The translations under genes were made by a program, and so were the position numbers. This document shows, piece after piece, positions 10,282-23,300 of a stretch of 64,000 bases of DNA. Below the pieces are notes generated by a model. That model searched no databases. It was given only the letters and a program-made list of their open reading frames with translations, and was not told the origin of the DNA. Position 1 is the first letter of the stretch. The number at the start of each line of letters is the position of its first letter. The DNA comes from Gonium pectorale (taxonomy: Eukaryota > Chlorophyta > Chlorophyceae > Chlamydomonadales > Volvocaceae), in the NCBI GenBank assembly GCA_001584585.1, contig LSYV01000003.1, positions 4,152,820 to 4,216,819 of the forward strand, given 5' to 3'.

Positions 10282-13200
10282 CTATCGCGTCCCACCGGCG
10301 GCACGTTCTGCCGCTGCTGCCGCCTCCGTGGTGGCGGCAGCCTTGGCTGCCGCCTTGGCCGCTGCCGCCCGATGGGCCTCGTCCTCGACCGCCTCCGCGG
10401 CGCCGCCCAGCCCGCGCTTGCGCAGCGCCTCTGCCAGCGACCGGACCTGCGCGTTGGTCAAAGGCACCGACCCACGGGTCAGCAGCCCGCAAGCTCCACA
10501 AGATGAACCCCCTTCCTTCGCCCGCCTGCCGAACTGCTGTGTGAAAGGGCCCCAGTACCCTCCATCCAGCCCCCCCTTGCACGTCGTGCACCCGTGCCGC
10601 TGCCGTACCTCTGGCTCCGAGATCGAGTACGGCGAGAAGCGCGGCCCTGGGAAGGCCCGCTCCTCCACGTCCCGGCGGTACGCCTGCAGCGCCTCGCCGA
10701 TGATGTCCCCAACGCGCGCGTACTGCTTGCAGAACTTGGGGGTCACCTGCGGGCGCAGATGTGGGAGGGGGGGGGGGGTATAGCGGGCGCGGGCGGGGTG
10801 GAGGGGGCAGAGTCAGAGTGAGAGCGAGGTTCGGGCATGGCGGGGGCCGTACGGCACGCGGGGGACATGCTCTCCCTCACAGCCCCACGCGTCGCACAAT
10901 TCCTGCCCCCACCCCACCCACCTTTGCGTGGTGCGGGTGGCTCATCATGCCCAGAAGGTCGTGGTACACCAGCACCTAGGGGGCGGGCCGCGGAGCAGGG
11001 GCGGGGTGAGGGATCGGGCACGGGCGGGGAGGAGGTACCGGTACAGGAGGCGCGTACGCATTGCAGCGCGCACCGAGCGGCCTCGTTGCACATCGCGACA
11101 ACAATGAACCCGCTCCGCACCCGGGCTGTATGTACTCCTGGGAGCTTGAGTACGGGCACAGTACGCGGACAGGTCTGTGCCGTACGCACGTGTCGTACGG
11201 CCACACGGATGGCCAGGCTGCATACTAAGCGCGCACGGCGAAACGGGAGTGGAGTGGGGGGAGGTGGTGGGGCTGGGGTAGGGCAGCGCGGACCGCGAGC
11301 TACCCTCCACGAACGCCACTACTGGCTGCTTGCTGCTACCGTACTTCATATCGTCTTCACTCACAAATGTCCTGTCATGGCCGCGTCGTAGGCCTGGGTC
11401 ACTGCGCGGAATACGCACACGTAGTGAGGGGAGCGTCCAGCAGCCCCTCTCCATCTCTTTCCCCCCCCCCCATGCCCCCACCTGACCGCTGCATTGCCCG
11501 CCCGCGCCAATCCCGATGGTGGGGATGGTCAGGCAGCGCGTGATCGCGGCGGCGATGGGTCCGGGGATGCACTCGAGCACCAGCGCGAAGCAGCCCGCGG
11601 CCTGCAGCGCCATGGCCTGGTCGAGCACCCGGAGCGCCTCATCCGCCACCTGCGCCTGCGGCCGGAAGCCGCCTGGGACCGGAGGCGGGGCGGGTCGGGG
11701 CGGGGTGGGTTTGTTGTAGCATGGTTTGATCCATGTGCGTGCGTGAAAGTCCGATGGCGCGCCCCGTGCCTGCCCCGTGCAGGGGCCCCGCGCCGTTGCA
11801 AGGTTCCTGGGCTCGAGGGTGGGTCAGGTGTGGCGGTGCGGCGGATGCAACGGTGGTTAAGGCCGTGGTGGTGGTGGTGGTGGTGATGTGGTGGTGTGCC
11901 GGTGGGAGCCGACAGGCACGACGTCCGCGGTGCGAGGGGCGATGGGAAGGTGCGGTGCGTTAGGTGTGGGGTGTCGCGAAGGCTACCCTTCCCTTACCCC
12001 ACGCCCATCCGGCGAAGGGCCCGGCCGGGCGCGGCAACGCTGGCTCGCTTCCCTGCTTGCGGCTGCGTTTGGCACGCCCTTCGCAACCGTAGCACAGCCG
12101 CGCTCGCGCCCACCCACCCACCCACCCACCCACCCACCCACCGATGACGCTGACCGACTGCGGCGTTAGCCCTACGTGCCCCATCACCGCCACGCCCGTC
12201 TCCACGATGGCCCGGGCCGCCTCCACGCGTGCGGGGCTCCCGCCTGACGTGGTCGACACGGGCACGTGGGGCGGGGGCATGGTTGTATGCACGGGCGCGC
12301 GCCGCGGTGTCGTCATCGCGTACTGTTCGTGCTCTACCTCAGTGACCGTGGGGCGACAGCAGAGCTGAGGCAGTAAGGAGCAAGGGCGGTGCGTGAGGAG
12401 CATCGCGGCCCCCGGGACCCAAGGCGTGGAAAGTCGCGGGGCGCCAGCATGCGGAGCTGGGTGGGGCCTGGGCCCTCGTCGGTGATCCTACATTGGGGGC
12501 CTCAGGACGCCCTCACTGCGCCCTTTCGAAAGCACACGTGACAACCTCACGGTGCCCCGTCGAGCGGGGCACCTCGCACACACATACCAACACCCACGAG
12601 CTCACAGCCATCCCCATATCCACACCCGCCCGCCCCCGGTCCCGCCCCCGGGCTCACCCTCCAGCTTCACGGCGTCCATGCCGCCCTCCTTGAGCACACG
12701 GACCGCCGAGCGGACCGCATCCCGTGGGTCGGTCTCATAGCAGCCGAACGGCAGGTCGCCGACCTAGGGGCCAGTGGCGCCCGGGCCGCGGTGAGCGGCG
12801 AAAGGGGTGGAGCACGCGGGTTGAGGCGGCTCGACGTCAGCACTGGACGCCCGCGTTCAATACCAGTCTCGCTTCAGAGCTGGTGCGAACCGTGCGCTCT
12901 TCATGGTCGTCACGGTGCCTGCTAGACGCCACCTTGACGCACCCCGGTTGCCCCCTCCGCCCACGGCCCCCCTGGACCCTAACAGACTACGGACACACAC
13001 ACACACACCTCGACCCGACCCCAGCGTCCCAGCGGCCCCCGCCGGACGGGAGCCTTCATGTGGAAGCCAGTGCGCTCACGTCAACCGTTTGCTCCTGTAT
13101 ACACCCCCACCCCGTGTCACTGCCCTGCAAAGCCCCACCACCCCCACACATCCGCACACACCCCCAACCCCCCAGACCCCGGGCCCGCACCAGGAACGCC

Positions 13201-13860
13201 CTCCGCGCCCCCCGCGCCGCCGCCTTGCAGTGCGCGATCATGTCGTCGAGGCTGATGGGCAGCGTGGTGTCGTGGCCGTGCACCACCATGGCCACGGAGT
13301 CGCCCACCAGCAGGATGTCGATACCGGCGGCGTCCACCTGGCGGCAGTGGGAAGAGGGGGAGGGGAAGCGGCGGAGGGCTGGTAGGGTAGGGGAGCAGAA
13401 GAGAGGCAGAGGGGTGGTGGTGGGGCTTTCGGGATGCGGGCGCCGCACGACCCAGTGCCAGTGCAAGGGGCACCAAACGGAACCCACCCCGGTTCTGGCT
13501 TTGGTGGATCCCGTGACGCACATGTACGGCAGACGGGTAGTCGTACGCGGTGACCATGGACAGCGGCTCGCCGGACTCGTACTTCTTCCGGATGGTGCGA
13601 AGGGTGACGCGCGAGGGGCCGCGCGGGGCCGGCCCCGAGTACACCGCCGCCTCGGGCTGGACCGACAGCTGCCGCCGGAGCGGCGCTAGCGCCGCCAGCG
13701 CCGACGGCACCGACGACGCCGGTGGCATCAGGCCCCCAGCGGCGGCCGCAGAGGGCGCAGCTAGGCGGTAGGATAGGCCGCCGCGGCCGTCGGCGGCGAT
13801 GTGTGCGAGGTGGCGCAGCGTCACAGGACGGTCCGCCGCCGCCAGAGGCGACACCGACAT
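10282..13860 (-). CDS. panB: 3-methyl-2-oxobutanoate hydroxymethyltransferase (ketopantoate hydroxymethyltransferase)
   Basis: Transfers a hydroxymethyl group from 5,10-methylene-THF to 2-oxoisovalerate, making ketopantoate for pantothenate and CoA. Exons on the minus strand, all phase-consistent: 13860-13522, 13337-13191, 12763-12658, 12243-12142, 11672-11482, 10975-10922, 10746-10282 (467 aa). Family blocks in order: [130 protein letters not shown] and DLLGMM. These include the metal- and substrate-binding Asp and Glu positions known for the family. About 85 residues before the core look like an organelle (mitochondrial?) targeting extension; upstream in-frame ATGs leave the start uncertain. 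The last exon continues ~90 residues beyond the bacterial C-terminus into an Ala-rich tail. An internal GTACGG at 10608 might instead be a donor. Introns carry CGTACG clusters and a (GGT)n run near 11865-11885. Confidence 0.9.
12113..12142 (-). repeat. panB: (GTGG)n microsatellite forming a panB splice donor
   Basis: Plus-strand (CCCA)n of about seven units abuts the end of panB exon 4 at 12142. On the transcript the exon end ATCG is followed by GTGGGTGGGTGG and so on, so the donor and several downstream GTGGGT copies are repeat units. Confidence 0.75.
13054..13110 (+). repeat. Family C repeat, copy 1 (panB intron)
   Basis: Matches 58099-58161 around CTTCA-TGGA-GCCAGTGCG, CGTCAACCGTT, CTCCTG and a C-rich end with ACACCCCC. 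It lies in panB intron 2, antisense to panB. Confidence 0.6.
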
Positions 13861-14434
13861 CGGCGACGACGACGGTGGAGCAGTTGGCAATGCACACGGT
13901 GGCAGCCTCGGCGCTGGGCTGGTCGGCGGCGGTGTGGGGCCGGATGCCGCAGCTGGCATGGGCGGAGAGGGCGCGTGGAAAGCCCGCATGGAGGGGCCCA
14001 TTTGGGTTGGGGCCGGCGGCATCAAGCGGCCATGCGTAGTGGAGCTCAGAGCAGGCCCGAAGCGGCACGAGAGCTGTGAGAGAGAGCGCACAGCTGCAGG
14101 GGGCGGGGGGGGGGGGAGGGACCAGGGACCGGACGGGTGGCGAAAGGGTTCAAACATGTACTGCCCACGCCAAAACAGCGTGGTGCCCGTAATGCGCCTG
14201 CGCCGAGAATGTGAAGCGAGTAAGCGCCCATTAGCGGCTGGAGTTGGAACGTGACGGTCAAAGCAGTCGTCACTGGCCCGTGCGGGTCGGCTGGGTCGCT
14301 TTACTGACAAAGAGCGCTCTGGCTGCAGACGAAATCCCCTACCTTGCTGCCAAGTCATTGTGGCACCAAGGCTAACCAGGCAGGCGGTTATCGGCCCCGC
14401 CGACAGGGGAATGGCAGAAGTAGTCGGTCGTCAA

Positions 14435-14735
14435 ATGGCTTTATTTGCCTCTATACAGAGTCTTAAAGGAACATAATTGTATTCAAGCTATGTTCTGGGT
14501 TGGGAATTCGGGCCATCCCACGCTGACAAAAACATACCAAAGCACTGTTGATCTGAACTATAGCTGCATACTTGCAATATGTGCGATATTAAAAAGATGT
14601 GTGTATGCGGCGTATCTGTCACAAACACTTTGGTCGATTGTTGTTCTTCTTGGTGCCTACACCGATTATCTGACAATCGTAGTGGTATAGTATTGGCAAT
14701 TTGAGCGGGCGTAGTATACAAGATTGAAGGTATTA
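14435..14735. other. AT-rich island
   Basis: About 300 bp that are clearly less GC-rich than the surroundings by eye (runs such as TTAAAGGAACATAATTG and GCGATATTAAAAAGATG), about 575 bp upstream of the panB start. It has no long convincing ORF. It could be a promoter region, a transposon remnant or an inserted organelle fragment. Confidence 0.45.
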
Positions 14736-15879
14736 GGTGTCTTGGAGCCGGCCGGGCTTGGCCGGCCCGCGGGTCTCTGGTCGTAGTCGCGGGCCTCATG
14801 TCGTAGTCTCCTCCCAAGTACGCCAAGAGCATAGGAAAACGCGTATCGTGTACCGCATCATCCAAGCTCGTTGTGGCGCAGTGGCATCACTGCAAGCAGG
14901 TACTCGATTTGCTCTTTTAGTGGCCCCCGCGCGCCCAGCCGCCTCCGCCCCCTCGCCTTCTACGCCCGGTGGTTTGCCAGCCAGGGCATGTATTTGTTGC
15001 CACGGAGGGAACACCAACGCCACATCCTGCACAAAGACCAGCCCCTGTCATCATGGTGACCAACGGCCGAAACCACCTCCGAAGCCCCAAGGTTCTGGGC
15101 CTTACGGCTAACCAGGACTCGAAGGGGTGTTCTACCCTCTCTGCCATGGCGGGTCGGAGGCCAATCGGCTCGTGAGGCCGATTGACTCATCCTCATTGCT
15201 CTGTCGTTGCCAGCGGGCTGACGCCGGCGCTTGGAGTTGCAGCGACCGATGTCTGCAAAGACTGGGAGCGGGAACATCCCCATCATCAGGGCCTCAGGTG
15301 ACAAACATGACTGTGGTAATGGACACATGTGAGAACCCGGCATGTCCAACAGATATGGTTGAAGGCGATGATGGGTGTCCTCTGCATTGCTTATCGCAAG
15401 GAACTATTCGGCCTCTGTGCCGAGTACCTTACATTCTGCATGTCGGTTGTCTTCATAGCCTCCAACGACCTCCAGTCCCTCCGTGTATGTCCGTTTCGAA
15501 TCAACACGCAGGCGAGCTGCCACGATGCCCTGGGCGCCACGGCGTCAGTGACGACTGTGGCGGCGGCACGGCAACCGACACGTAGCGAGCGGCGGCATCA
15601 CCTCTGTGGGAAGTATATAATCTGTATCTGTAATTCCCACGAGTGTTTGATGGTGAACCATCAAGTATCTGAGTCCTGAGATGCTGGCCTTGCCTGGAGA
15701 AAGTTGGCCCTCGGACAACCTAATCTCAATCAACCCATGACTTCCCGGGTACCTGTAGCCTATAGGCTATAGCCCAGCACACCACGACACTTAAACAACA
15801 CCGGCATCATGCACACGATTCCTCAGTCAGACCTCAGACGGTGCTTCTCGTCACGGGGTGACTATCTGTCCCTGACAAT

Positions 15880-15929
15880 TTCTGCGCCCTTTCTCGCCTC
15901 TCCTGTGACCTTTCCAGAGAGAAAAAGAC
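15880..15929 (+). repeat. Family B dispersed repeat, copy 2
   Basis: TTCTGCGCCCTTTCTCGCCT, then CTCC, GTGACCTTTCCAGAG and AGAAAAAG. It matches the reverse complement of 4394-4446 with a few substitutions and small indels. Confidence 0.6.
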
Positions 15930-17359
15930 TGCCTGTTAGTCCATGCACGGGCTCTGGCGGTGGGCCCAGGAACGGCAGTGCTGTCCCAGAAGGAGCTGCC
16001 GCCCCAACTCGTTGTCAGGGGCTGCGTGGAGGTGGCCGCTTGCGGCGGCGGTGGCGCGGGTACGGCTGATGGCGGCGGGCAGCAGTGGCGCTGGTGATCC
16101 TGGCTTATTCAGTGACTGGCATGGGACCAGGCGGAGTGGCTGCCCGAGCATCGGCGCTTGCTTCACCTTACGGTGCCACCCAGGAGGAGTCCGCAGTGTT
16201 GGGGAGTTCCAGTCGTACATAACGCGCGACCCGGCGATGGTGGCGGTGCTGCATGAGGCAGGGGGACGGGACGACTGCTGAAGGCCTTGTTGATGCGGTG
16301 CGGCGGTCGTGACCAGCGGGGGGAGGAAGCCTGCCAGGCCGTGCCAGGCGGCACGGGGTATTGCGGAGGAGTTGATGCATATGGCATGGCGGGTGACGTA
16401 ATGGAACAATGAAACGCATTTTGGGAAAGCCAAACCAAGGGCTGACGGTCGCGTGAAGGTGGAGCGTCACCGCTAAGATGGCTGACGGGGGAGGGCCATG
16501 CGGAAGGCTTAGGAATAGGGATGGGGCTATGCACAGGATGGATGGTTGGCCCGTAGTTGTGATGGCACAGGAGGGGGCCGGCGCGCGCATGTGTGGTGGC
16601 AGGCCCGTTCAACGTCCAACGACCCAAACGGGTGCATATCCGTGGCCCTGGCTGGCGGGCTGACGGCCAAGATGTAGCCTGTGGCGCTGAGGAACGCGTG
16701 TAGCGTCGTCTGTTCGGTTGCGGAGAAGCGGGACATGAAGCAGGAACCTCTCACATGCTCTCACTGCCGAGTCAGCAGGCCTGAACCAACGGTAAGGGTC
16801 TCCGCACACGCGCAAGTGTGCCATACATACAGTCGACAGCAGGCAAACACGTGAGGTGAAGAAAGCAGATGAACTGCTGGTGAATGGGTAGTGAATCTGT
16901 GCACGTACAGTGCACCGTACGGTCTCGGAGCTGCACAACATGGCTCCATGCTGGTATCTAAGTTGACCTTGTTCACGGGGGCACGTTGTATGCACGCTGT
17001 ACCCGCAACAGACGGCTTTCTGACGGCGGAAAGCATAGCACGCGCATCCGGTGTACACACAGGCACGGAAGCGGGAATCCAACTTCACCACCGCCATTTC
17101 GCTTGTAGCCGCTTTGATATTGGCTGACGGACGCAGACCACTCTCTTCCGAAGTCGAGGTAGATCCCTGCCCATTGGTATAGGTAACGCGAAGCTGGTTG
17201 GGATTCTCATTGCCGGTAGATCTTCAGCAGCAACCGTTTTATTCAGCTCATAGCTCGGCTCTGGCGCGAAAGCAGCGCGGCGGGGCTAGAGTTGCCTCGG
17301 CAACCTTTCCAGCTATGGGCTTTTAGCGGAGCCTGAGTGGGTACATCCAGCGCGGCGTT

Positions 17360-20300
17360 ATGCCGCCTAAAGGCAGCAGAGGCCCTGGCACTAGGGCAGA
17401 GGGTTCGGGCGGCGGGCAGGATTCAAAGGACCTCAGCTATTTCCAGGAGATTTTCACGGAGGCGAGGAAGCAGCCTCAAAACTTCAAATCAAGCATCAAG
17501 TGGAAGGAGGTGGAGCGCCTCGTTAATGATGGCACCGACGACACAACGAAGCTGCTGGCGCGGCTGTGCTACTCCCGTGTCCAGTACGAGGCGTTGTGCA
17601 AACTCGATCGCAACGATGTCGAGGCCAGGCGTATCCTGGAGGACGTCACGGGACGGCTTGACCCCCTGCTCCGCCCAGTGCCGCGGAGCGTGACTGCCTG
17701 CAACCTTCACACCGCGGTGCTGTTGAAGGCGAGGGATATCGGGATACGGCGCCCGGAGCAGGTGCACGAGGAGATCAGCGACCTCTATAAGCAGTGTGAG
17801 GCGCACGCGGAGCAGCTTGCAGACCCGGCGGACGAGGTCATCGTCACCGTCAGCCCTTCCAAGTTTGAGAAGGCGCCCGACGCCCCGACCAAGGACGGGC
17901 GCGTCAGGCAGTGCCTGGACTGGCTGAAGAAGGAGGTTGCGAAGGCGAAGGTTAGTGGAGGGGACTCGAGAGAGGGAGACACGGGGCGGATGCTGGGGGT
18001 GAGTTTACGGCCACTTTGTGTCCAACGGCGCAATCCCGAACCCGGCATGCTAGCAAATCGTCTGTCTGCAGCCGCTGCCCGGGGACCGCTGTCGTTAGCG
18101 TTGCCTACTGACGCAGCCTGCAATGGGAGGCCAACAACGTGAACCATCGTGTTCGGCGGCCCCAATCTTGTGCACGCTGCGCGGCACTCGTCATTTTTCC
18201 TCAGTGCCAGCTGGCGTGGTTGCCCCTCTCTCCCCCGGATCGGGTCACTCGTAACGTCTATCCCCGCTCCGCTTCGCATCAATGCAAGGGCCGCTCGCGC
18301 TGTGTGGCCGGCCCGTGCCCCTCCCTGGAGAGCGTAAGCTCTCCCCTCACACTCTCCCTGCGCGTCCGCTGCGGGCCGCGTCGTTCCCGGGCGTATCCCG
18401 ACCTTTCCCCATTTTTGCTCCTGGCCCCGTCAGGAGGCAATCAAGGCCGTAAACCCCACTGCGGGCATGTTGCACGAGCAGCTGGCGGCAATGACCAAGG
18501 GGCAGCAGCAGGGCGCCGATAAGTCCGCGGGGGAGCAGGCGCCCGTGGCGGATGCAGCTTCCCGCGCTGAACGCGCAAACCAGCTCAAGGATCTGGAGCA
18601 GTATCTGGCGACTCGGGAGGCCCTAGAGGAGGAGCTCAACAACATGCTGCCCAAGCTCAAGAGCAAGCTCTCGGACGAGGTGTGGCTGGGTGGGGTCGGG
18701 GTGGGAGCCTGGTCGGGGGCTGTGAGGGCAGAAAGCTGGGGCGAGGTGCAGGAGCGGGGGAAGCGAGGGGTGGAGCCGAGTCGGCGGTCCTGATCTACGT
18801 ACGCGCTTGGGTGATCTAGAACTGCCTTCGGTGCCTTGCAGGCCGGCCCGGCGGGCGTGGCCAAGCTCTGCAAGCTGTTTGACGCAGACCTCAAGGACTT
18901 TGAGCGCGATATCCGCAAGGAGGTGGAGGCGTACATGGAGGCCGGCGGGCTCACCACGGTGCGCGCACTTGCGATTGCAGGTTGGGACGGCGGGAGGGCC
19001 ACAGTCGCATTCGACCCATGGGCTGGTGGGGCCAGATTTCTAATAAGGGCACAAGCACCAGATGCGGATATGGGGCGTGGGGGTAGGCCGGTGGCCTAAG
19101 CCCGTCAATGGCTGTACATCCCGAGCATCGCGGAGCGCCGGCCATGCGCACATTTCACGCTTTCTGCTGACTAGCCCCGGTCCATGCACTCGGCCTTGCA
19201 CAGAGCACGGTCCCATCATCACCCGAATCCTGTCCCGGCAACCGTCGCTCGTCAGCGCAGGACCAGGGGGGCCGGGTCACGTGCAGGCGTTACGCGAGCG
19301 CTCCGTGCTCAGTCTGCTACCGTGCACTGAGGCGCCCGTTCCGGAGGCTTATGCAATCTGGGCTATCCCCGTGTCGCAGGCTTGGCGCTGAATTGGTTTG
19401 CCGGCGGGCATAAGCCTTCGTGCCCCCATCCCCCGCGCAACAGAAGCAAAACCCACCCAAACTATGAAGGGATTGTTCACTTCCGCACCAGCCTGCCCCT
19501 CCTAGCCGCACCGTGGGCCGGGGATCAGCAAGCAATCGCCTCAGGCACGGCCGTTCACCTGCACAGGCGCCATTTCCAGTCACTCCCAGGACGCACGCGC
19601 ATCTGCACGCCAGCTGCGCCCTTCAGCAACCTCCCCTTCGCCACCCCTGCCTCCCACAGCCGGAACTCAAGAGCGTTTACTACCGAATGACGGACGCCAC
19701 CATCGCCCGCATGCGCGAGGCCATGGAGGCCCGGGCCAAGGACCCCCGGGCGCCGGCCCGGATGCTGCGCTGGCAGCAGATGGACCTAGCCAAGGTGCTG
19801 TCTCGGCCCGCGGTCGCCAACGCCCTGGAGCTGATGATGGAGAAGAAGGACGAGGGGGGCAGCAAGTGAGGACGGGTCGGGATTGGGCGGGCACCAGCGG
19901 TGTGGGGCTGTTGCGTAGGTGGGGTTCACGTCATGATTACGCATTGTAAAAAGAAGGGCGATAGCGAGAAGGACGGGCACCAAGGCGTAAGGGCAACAAA
20001 GACAGGCGGCGAGGGGTAAGGGCCTGGGGAGCGTCCGATGAGGATGTGGGCGGGTGTGTGGGTTTAACTGAAAGGGGTGTGAGTGTGCGGGACGGGATAA
20101 CTATGGAACGGGTGCAGTTGGCGGATTCTGACGAGGAGGCTGGAAAGGGCATGTGGGCCACTTCTCAGACAACCTTACTTTGGAGGCGGTGGGAGAGGGA
20201 AAACGGATTGTGGTATGACGGCTGTGTAGTTGAATGGCGACAGAGATAGTGTGTATGTGAGGGGCATGGCCGGAGAGAACTGGGATTGGCTTGGTGTGGT

Positions 20301-23300
20301 GGGTGTGTGCCTATAGATACTGAGGCATGGATCCTTTCAGGTCGGTCCCCTGGGTAATGTCCTCGAAGCGGCCCGTGGTCCCCACTTTTTGTGCAACCCA
20401 GTACTAACCATAACCACGGCCGTGCAGGGAGGGCGGTGGCGGCGGCGGGAAGAGCGGGAAGAAGGGCGCCAGCGGCAAGGGCGGCAGCGGGAAGGGTGGG
20501 CAGAAGGCCGCTGCCGCTGGGTCCGCTGCAGGCGCCGCGGCCGATGCGTCTTCCGGCATCGGCTCCCTGGACGAGTTGCTGGAGTGGTTCCGGAGGACGC
20601 TTGAGGTGGGCTGGGAAGTGGAGCAGTGGGAGAAACCAAATAGGATAGGACGGGCCAACAGTTGGGGGCCACAGCCTCAGGACGCCATGACTACACTACC
20701 ATTCTCCAGTGGCTGATGCAAACCGGACGTCAGCGCGACGGGTGTAGAGCCCTAACAGCCCAACGCCAACCGCTGGCAACTTGCCCCCAACCCGCGATGC
20801 CCCCAGGAGAACGGCGAGGCCTACAAGTCCAAGATCCTGGACTCCGCCAGCATGGCCAACGTCCCCAGGGTGGAGTACGCAAATTACAAACAGCTGGAGT
20901 CGCCCGAGCTCGTGAAGGTGGGATGTGGCCCTCTGGGCAGGCGATGGGGTCGCAAATGCGTCTCTTTACGTTACTTTTCGCGTGACAAGGCGCGCCACGA
21001 CCGATAAGACCGCAGCTTCAGGAACCTACAGCAAGAACGCCCTCCATGCTCAAGAAACTCGCCACCCTCGTGCCGGCTCCGGCCTTCCGGTGCAAGCTCC
21101 CTTTGCGTCGGCTCATACCGTCATACGACCTCCCCTTGTCTGTCCGCCCGTGCGCCACCTGCGCCACAGGTCCTCCATTTGCACCTGGGCGACGCTGACG
21201 GCGCCGCTGCTGCGGATGCGAACGGCCACAACATCGCCGACAGGTGCGTGCCCGCCTGCCCATCTGTACGCGTGCGCGCCAGTCTCCCCGTCCCCATATC
21301 CCAGGGTCCAGCTCGTCGTTGTTCATTCCTCACATGCCACCATCCTGCCAACCCAGCCCGGCGCCGCCCCGTCACCCAGTGGCGCGGAGACGGCACGGCG
21401 CATTGGCCTCGGGTGTCTCGGATGAGAACGCTTTCCATTCTCTCGACCCACCCCCAACACGACCCACTCCAAGACGGGAATGCTGTCGAGGCCCACGCCG
21501 CGTGAACGCATCGTTATCCCTCGCCCTGCCCCTGTCCCCGCTCCGAGCACAGCTTCTTCTCTGAGCTGATGCACCGCAGCGTTCGCGTTCTGGAGCCGCT
21601 GGTAGTTTCGGCGGATGGGGCATCCGAGGTAGGGTGGTGAGGGCCGCGGTTGGACACGGGGAGGCGCGGGGGCGCTGGGCAGAATGTTCGGTCAGCGAGT
21701 CACGCGTACGAGGCGTTGCGGCGGGGTCGGGGACACGGGCGGGACATGGCACGAGTTCCTGTCCCCACATCATCTCCCAACACGGTGGAACATGAAGGGG
21801 AGGTGTTGGAGAAATTCGGGCCAGGTGAGATGCCTGTTGCCTGCCCCGGATTTCTCCATCAGGAGGGCATCCCAACGGCAGGGCGTTGTCTCCGACTCAG
21901 GGCGCTACAGGAACTAGCCGTCCCTCCTCGACTTGGACCCAATGTCCGTGTCCTGACTGTGGCAACGGCACAGGGTGGTGGGTCCTGCGGCGTTCCGAGC
22001 ATCCTGCTCTGCGCCCGGTATGCGCCCCCGGGCAATGGGCGGACTGGACCCGGGCTTTCAAGCACGTACCCCCTCACAGCGCGCGTCCTCTCCTTCCGTG
22101 TACGCCTTGCCCGTCCCAACCCATCAGGCGCCCGACGCCTACGGCGCGGACAACACCGAGCTGGCGACCCGCTTCCGCTTCAGCGCGGGCATGCGGGGCG
22201 TAGAGGCGCTGTACCGTCACAGCATCCTCGAGTGTGTCGCCGAGCAGTACTCGATATGCAAGTGCCGGGGGGATGGGCAGCGCGGAGTGTGAGGTTGGGA
22301 TGCAGGGGGAACGGAGGGGGAGGCGGGGTGACGGGAAAAGGGAATGAATAACGGCGAGCTGGGCGCCAGCAGCGTTCGTCCCGTCTGGGGGCCGGATGGC
22401 GATGGGAGGAGGAGGGGGGCGATGCAGTGTTCGTTTTGTCAGTCCTCGCCTAAACTCCCCCGCCCACCCCGGCCTCCCTTGCCGCCCCTGCAGTCAGCGC
22501 CGCGGGGGACCCCAACCACGATTCTTTCTCGGTACGTTGGTCCTGCCCCAGATGCTGCGCTGTACTGATGGGATGATGCAAACTACCGACGCGCCTCCGT
22601 GTCGCGGTCATGTCAGAAACCCTGAGTTTGTCCGGAGTGGTGCGGGGACGTCCTGGTCTTGCGCGCCTGTCCGCAGCCATCACGCAGCCAGGCTCCAGCT
22701 CGCGCATCGGACCACCTGGGCCCACGCCCTCATCACCCGACTCCCGCCGATTACCGCTGCGGGGTGCATACACCCGCCCCACTGTCCGTGACCGCCTCTC
22801 AGCTCAGCTAGGCCACGGACTGAGTAAACCCCCTCAGTAGCCACCGTCGGCCCGGACTGCAGGGCAGGTGCTGCTGGGCGCGCTCATGCCGCCCCGGCAG
22901 CTCCCCACGCTGACGTTTTACCTTGTTTTCAGAATTCAGGATTGCGCCAGGACGGACGCACGATACGTCCGAGCCTCGCTAGTGTCCTCGAAACATTCCT
23001 CCCCTTGCCCAACCCAACCCGACCCGGCGCGGCCCTTAGGTGTTCCCTCCGGAGCTGGCCATGCCCGATAGCCCCTCCTCGCTCCTCGAGCACTTGGGCG
23101 ATCCGATGCTGGCGCTCCAGGGAATGGCCCTGCTGATGCGCCGCCGCGGTGTGCTGCCGCTGGCGCCGCCGGCCCGGCGGCCGCCGCCGTCGGCAAACTT
23201 GGATGCCGCCGGCACGCGGCTGGCGCGCCTGTGCGACTACGTGCTGACGATGGGCGACGGCGCCAGCGTGGAGGGCATCCTCATGGCCGTGTGCTTGCAC

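Larger units (their letters stand above)
13861..17359. other. Intergenic region between panB and the USP gene, 3.5 kb
   Basis: The panB and USP genes start divergently from this segment. Frames upstream of 13860 extend the panB N-terminal exon as open sequence but without motifs. It holds an AT-rich island (about 14435-14735), one family B repeat (15880-15929) and a short frame ending at 16281 whose tail (EFQSYITRDPAMVAVLHEAG) looks protein-like but has no partner exons. No tRNA was found. Confidence 0.55.

Noticed and set aside
12113..12142. Regular repeat array considered as CRISPR-like
   Set aside because: It is a simple 4-bp microsatellite at a splice site; no spacer-repeat structure exists anywhere in the window.
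14866..14912. tRNA-like A box (TGGCGCAGTGGC) followed by TACTCGATTT
   Set aside because: The spacing to the B-box-like part is only about 13 nt and no cloverleaf can be drawn.
16177..16281. Short frame ending EFQSYITRDPAMVAVLHEAGGRDDC
   Set aside because: It looks protein-like, but no upstream exon, family or partner could be identified; too weak to call a gene or pseudogene.
19870..20427. A gene end after MMEKKDEGGSK with a new gene beginning near 20428
   Set aside because: The GTGAGG donor at 19866 joins in phase to the acceptor before 20428, giving a continuous Lys/Gly-rich linker, so one gene is the better model.
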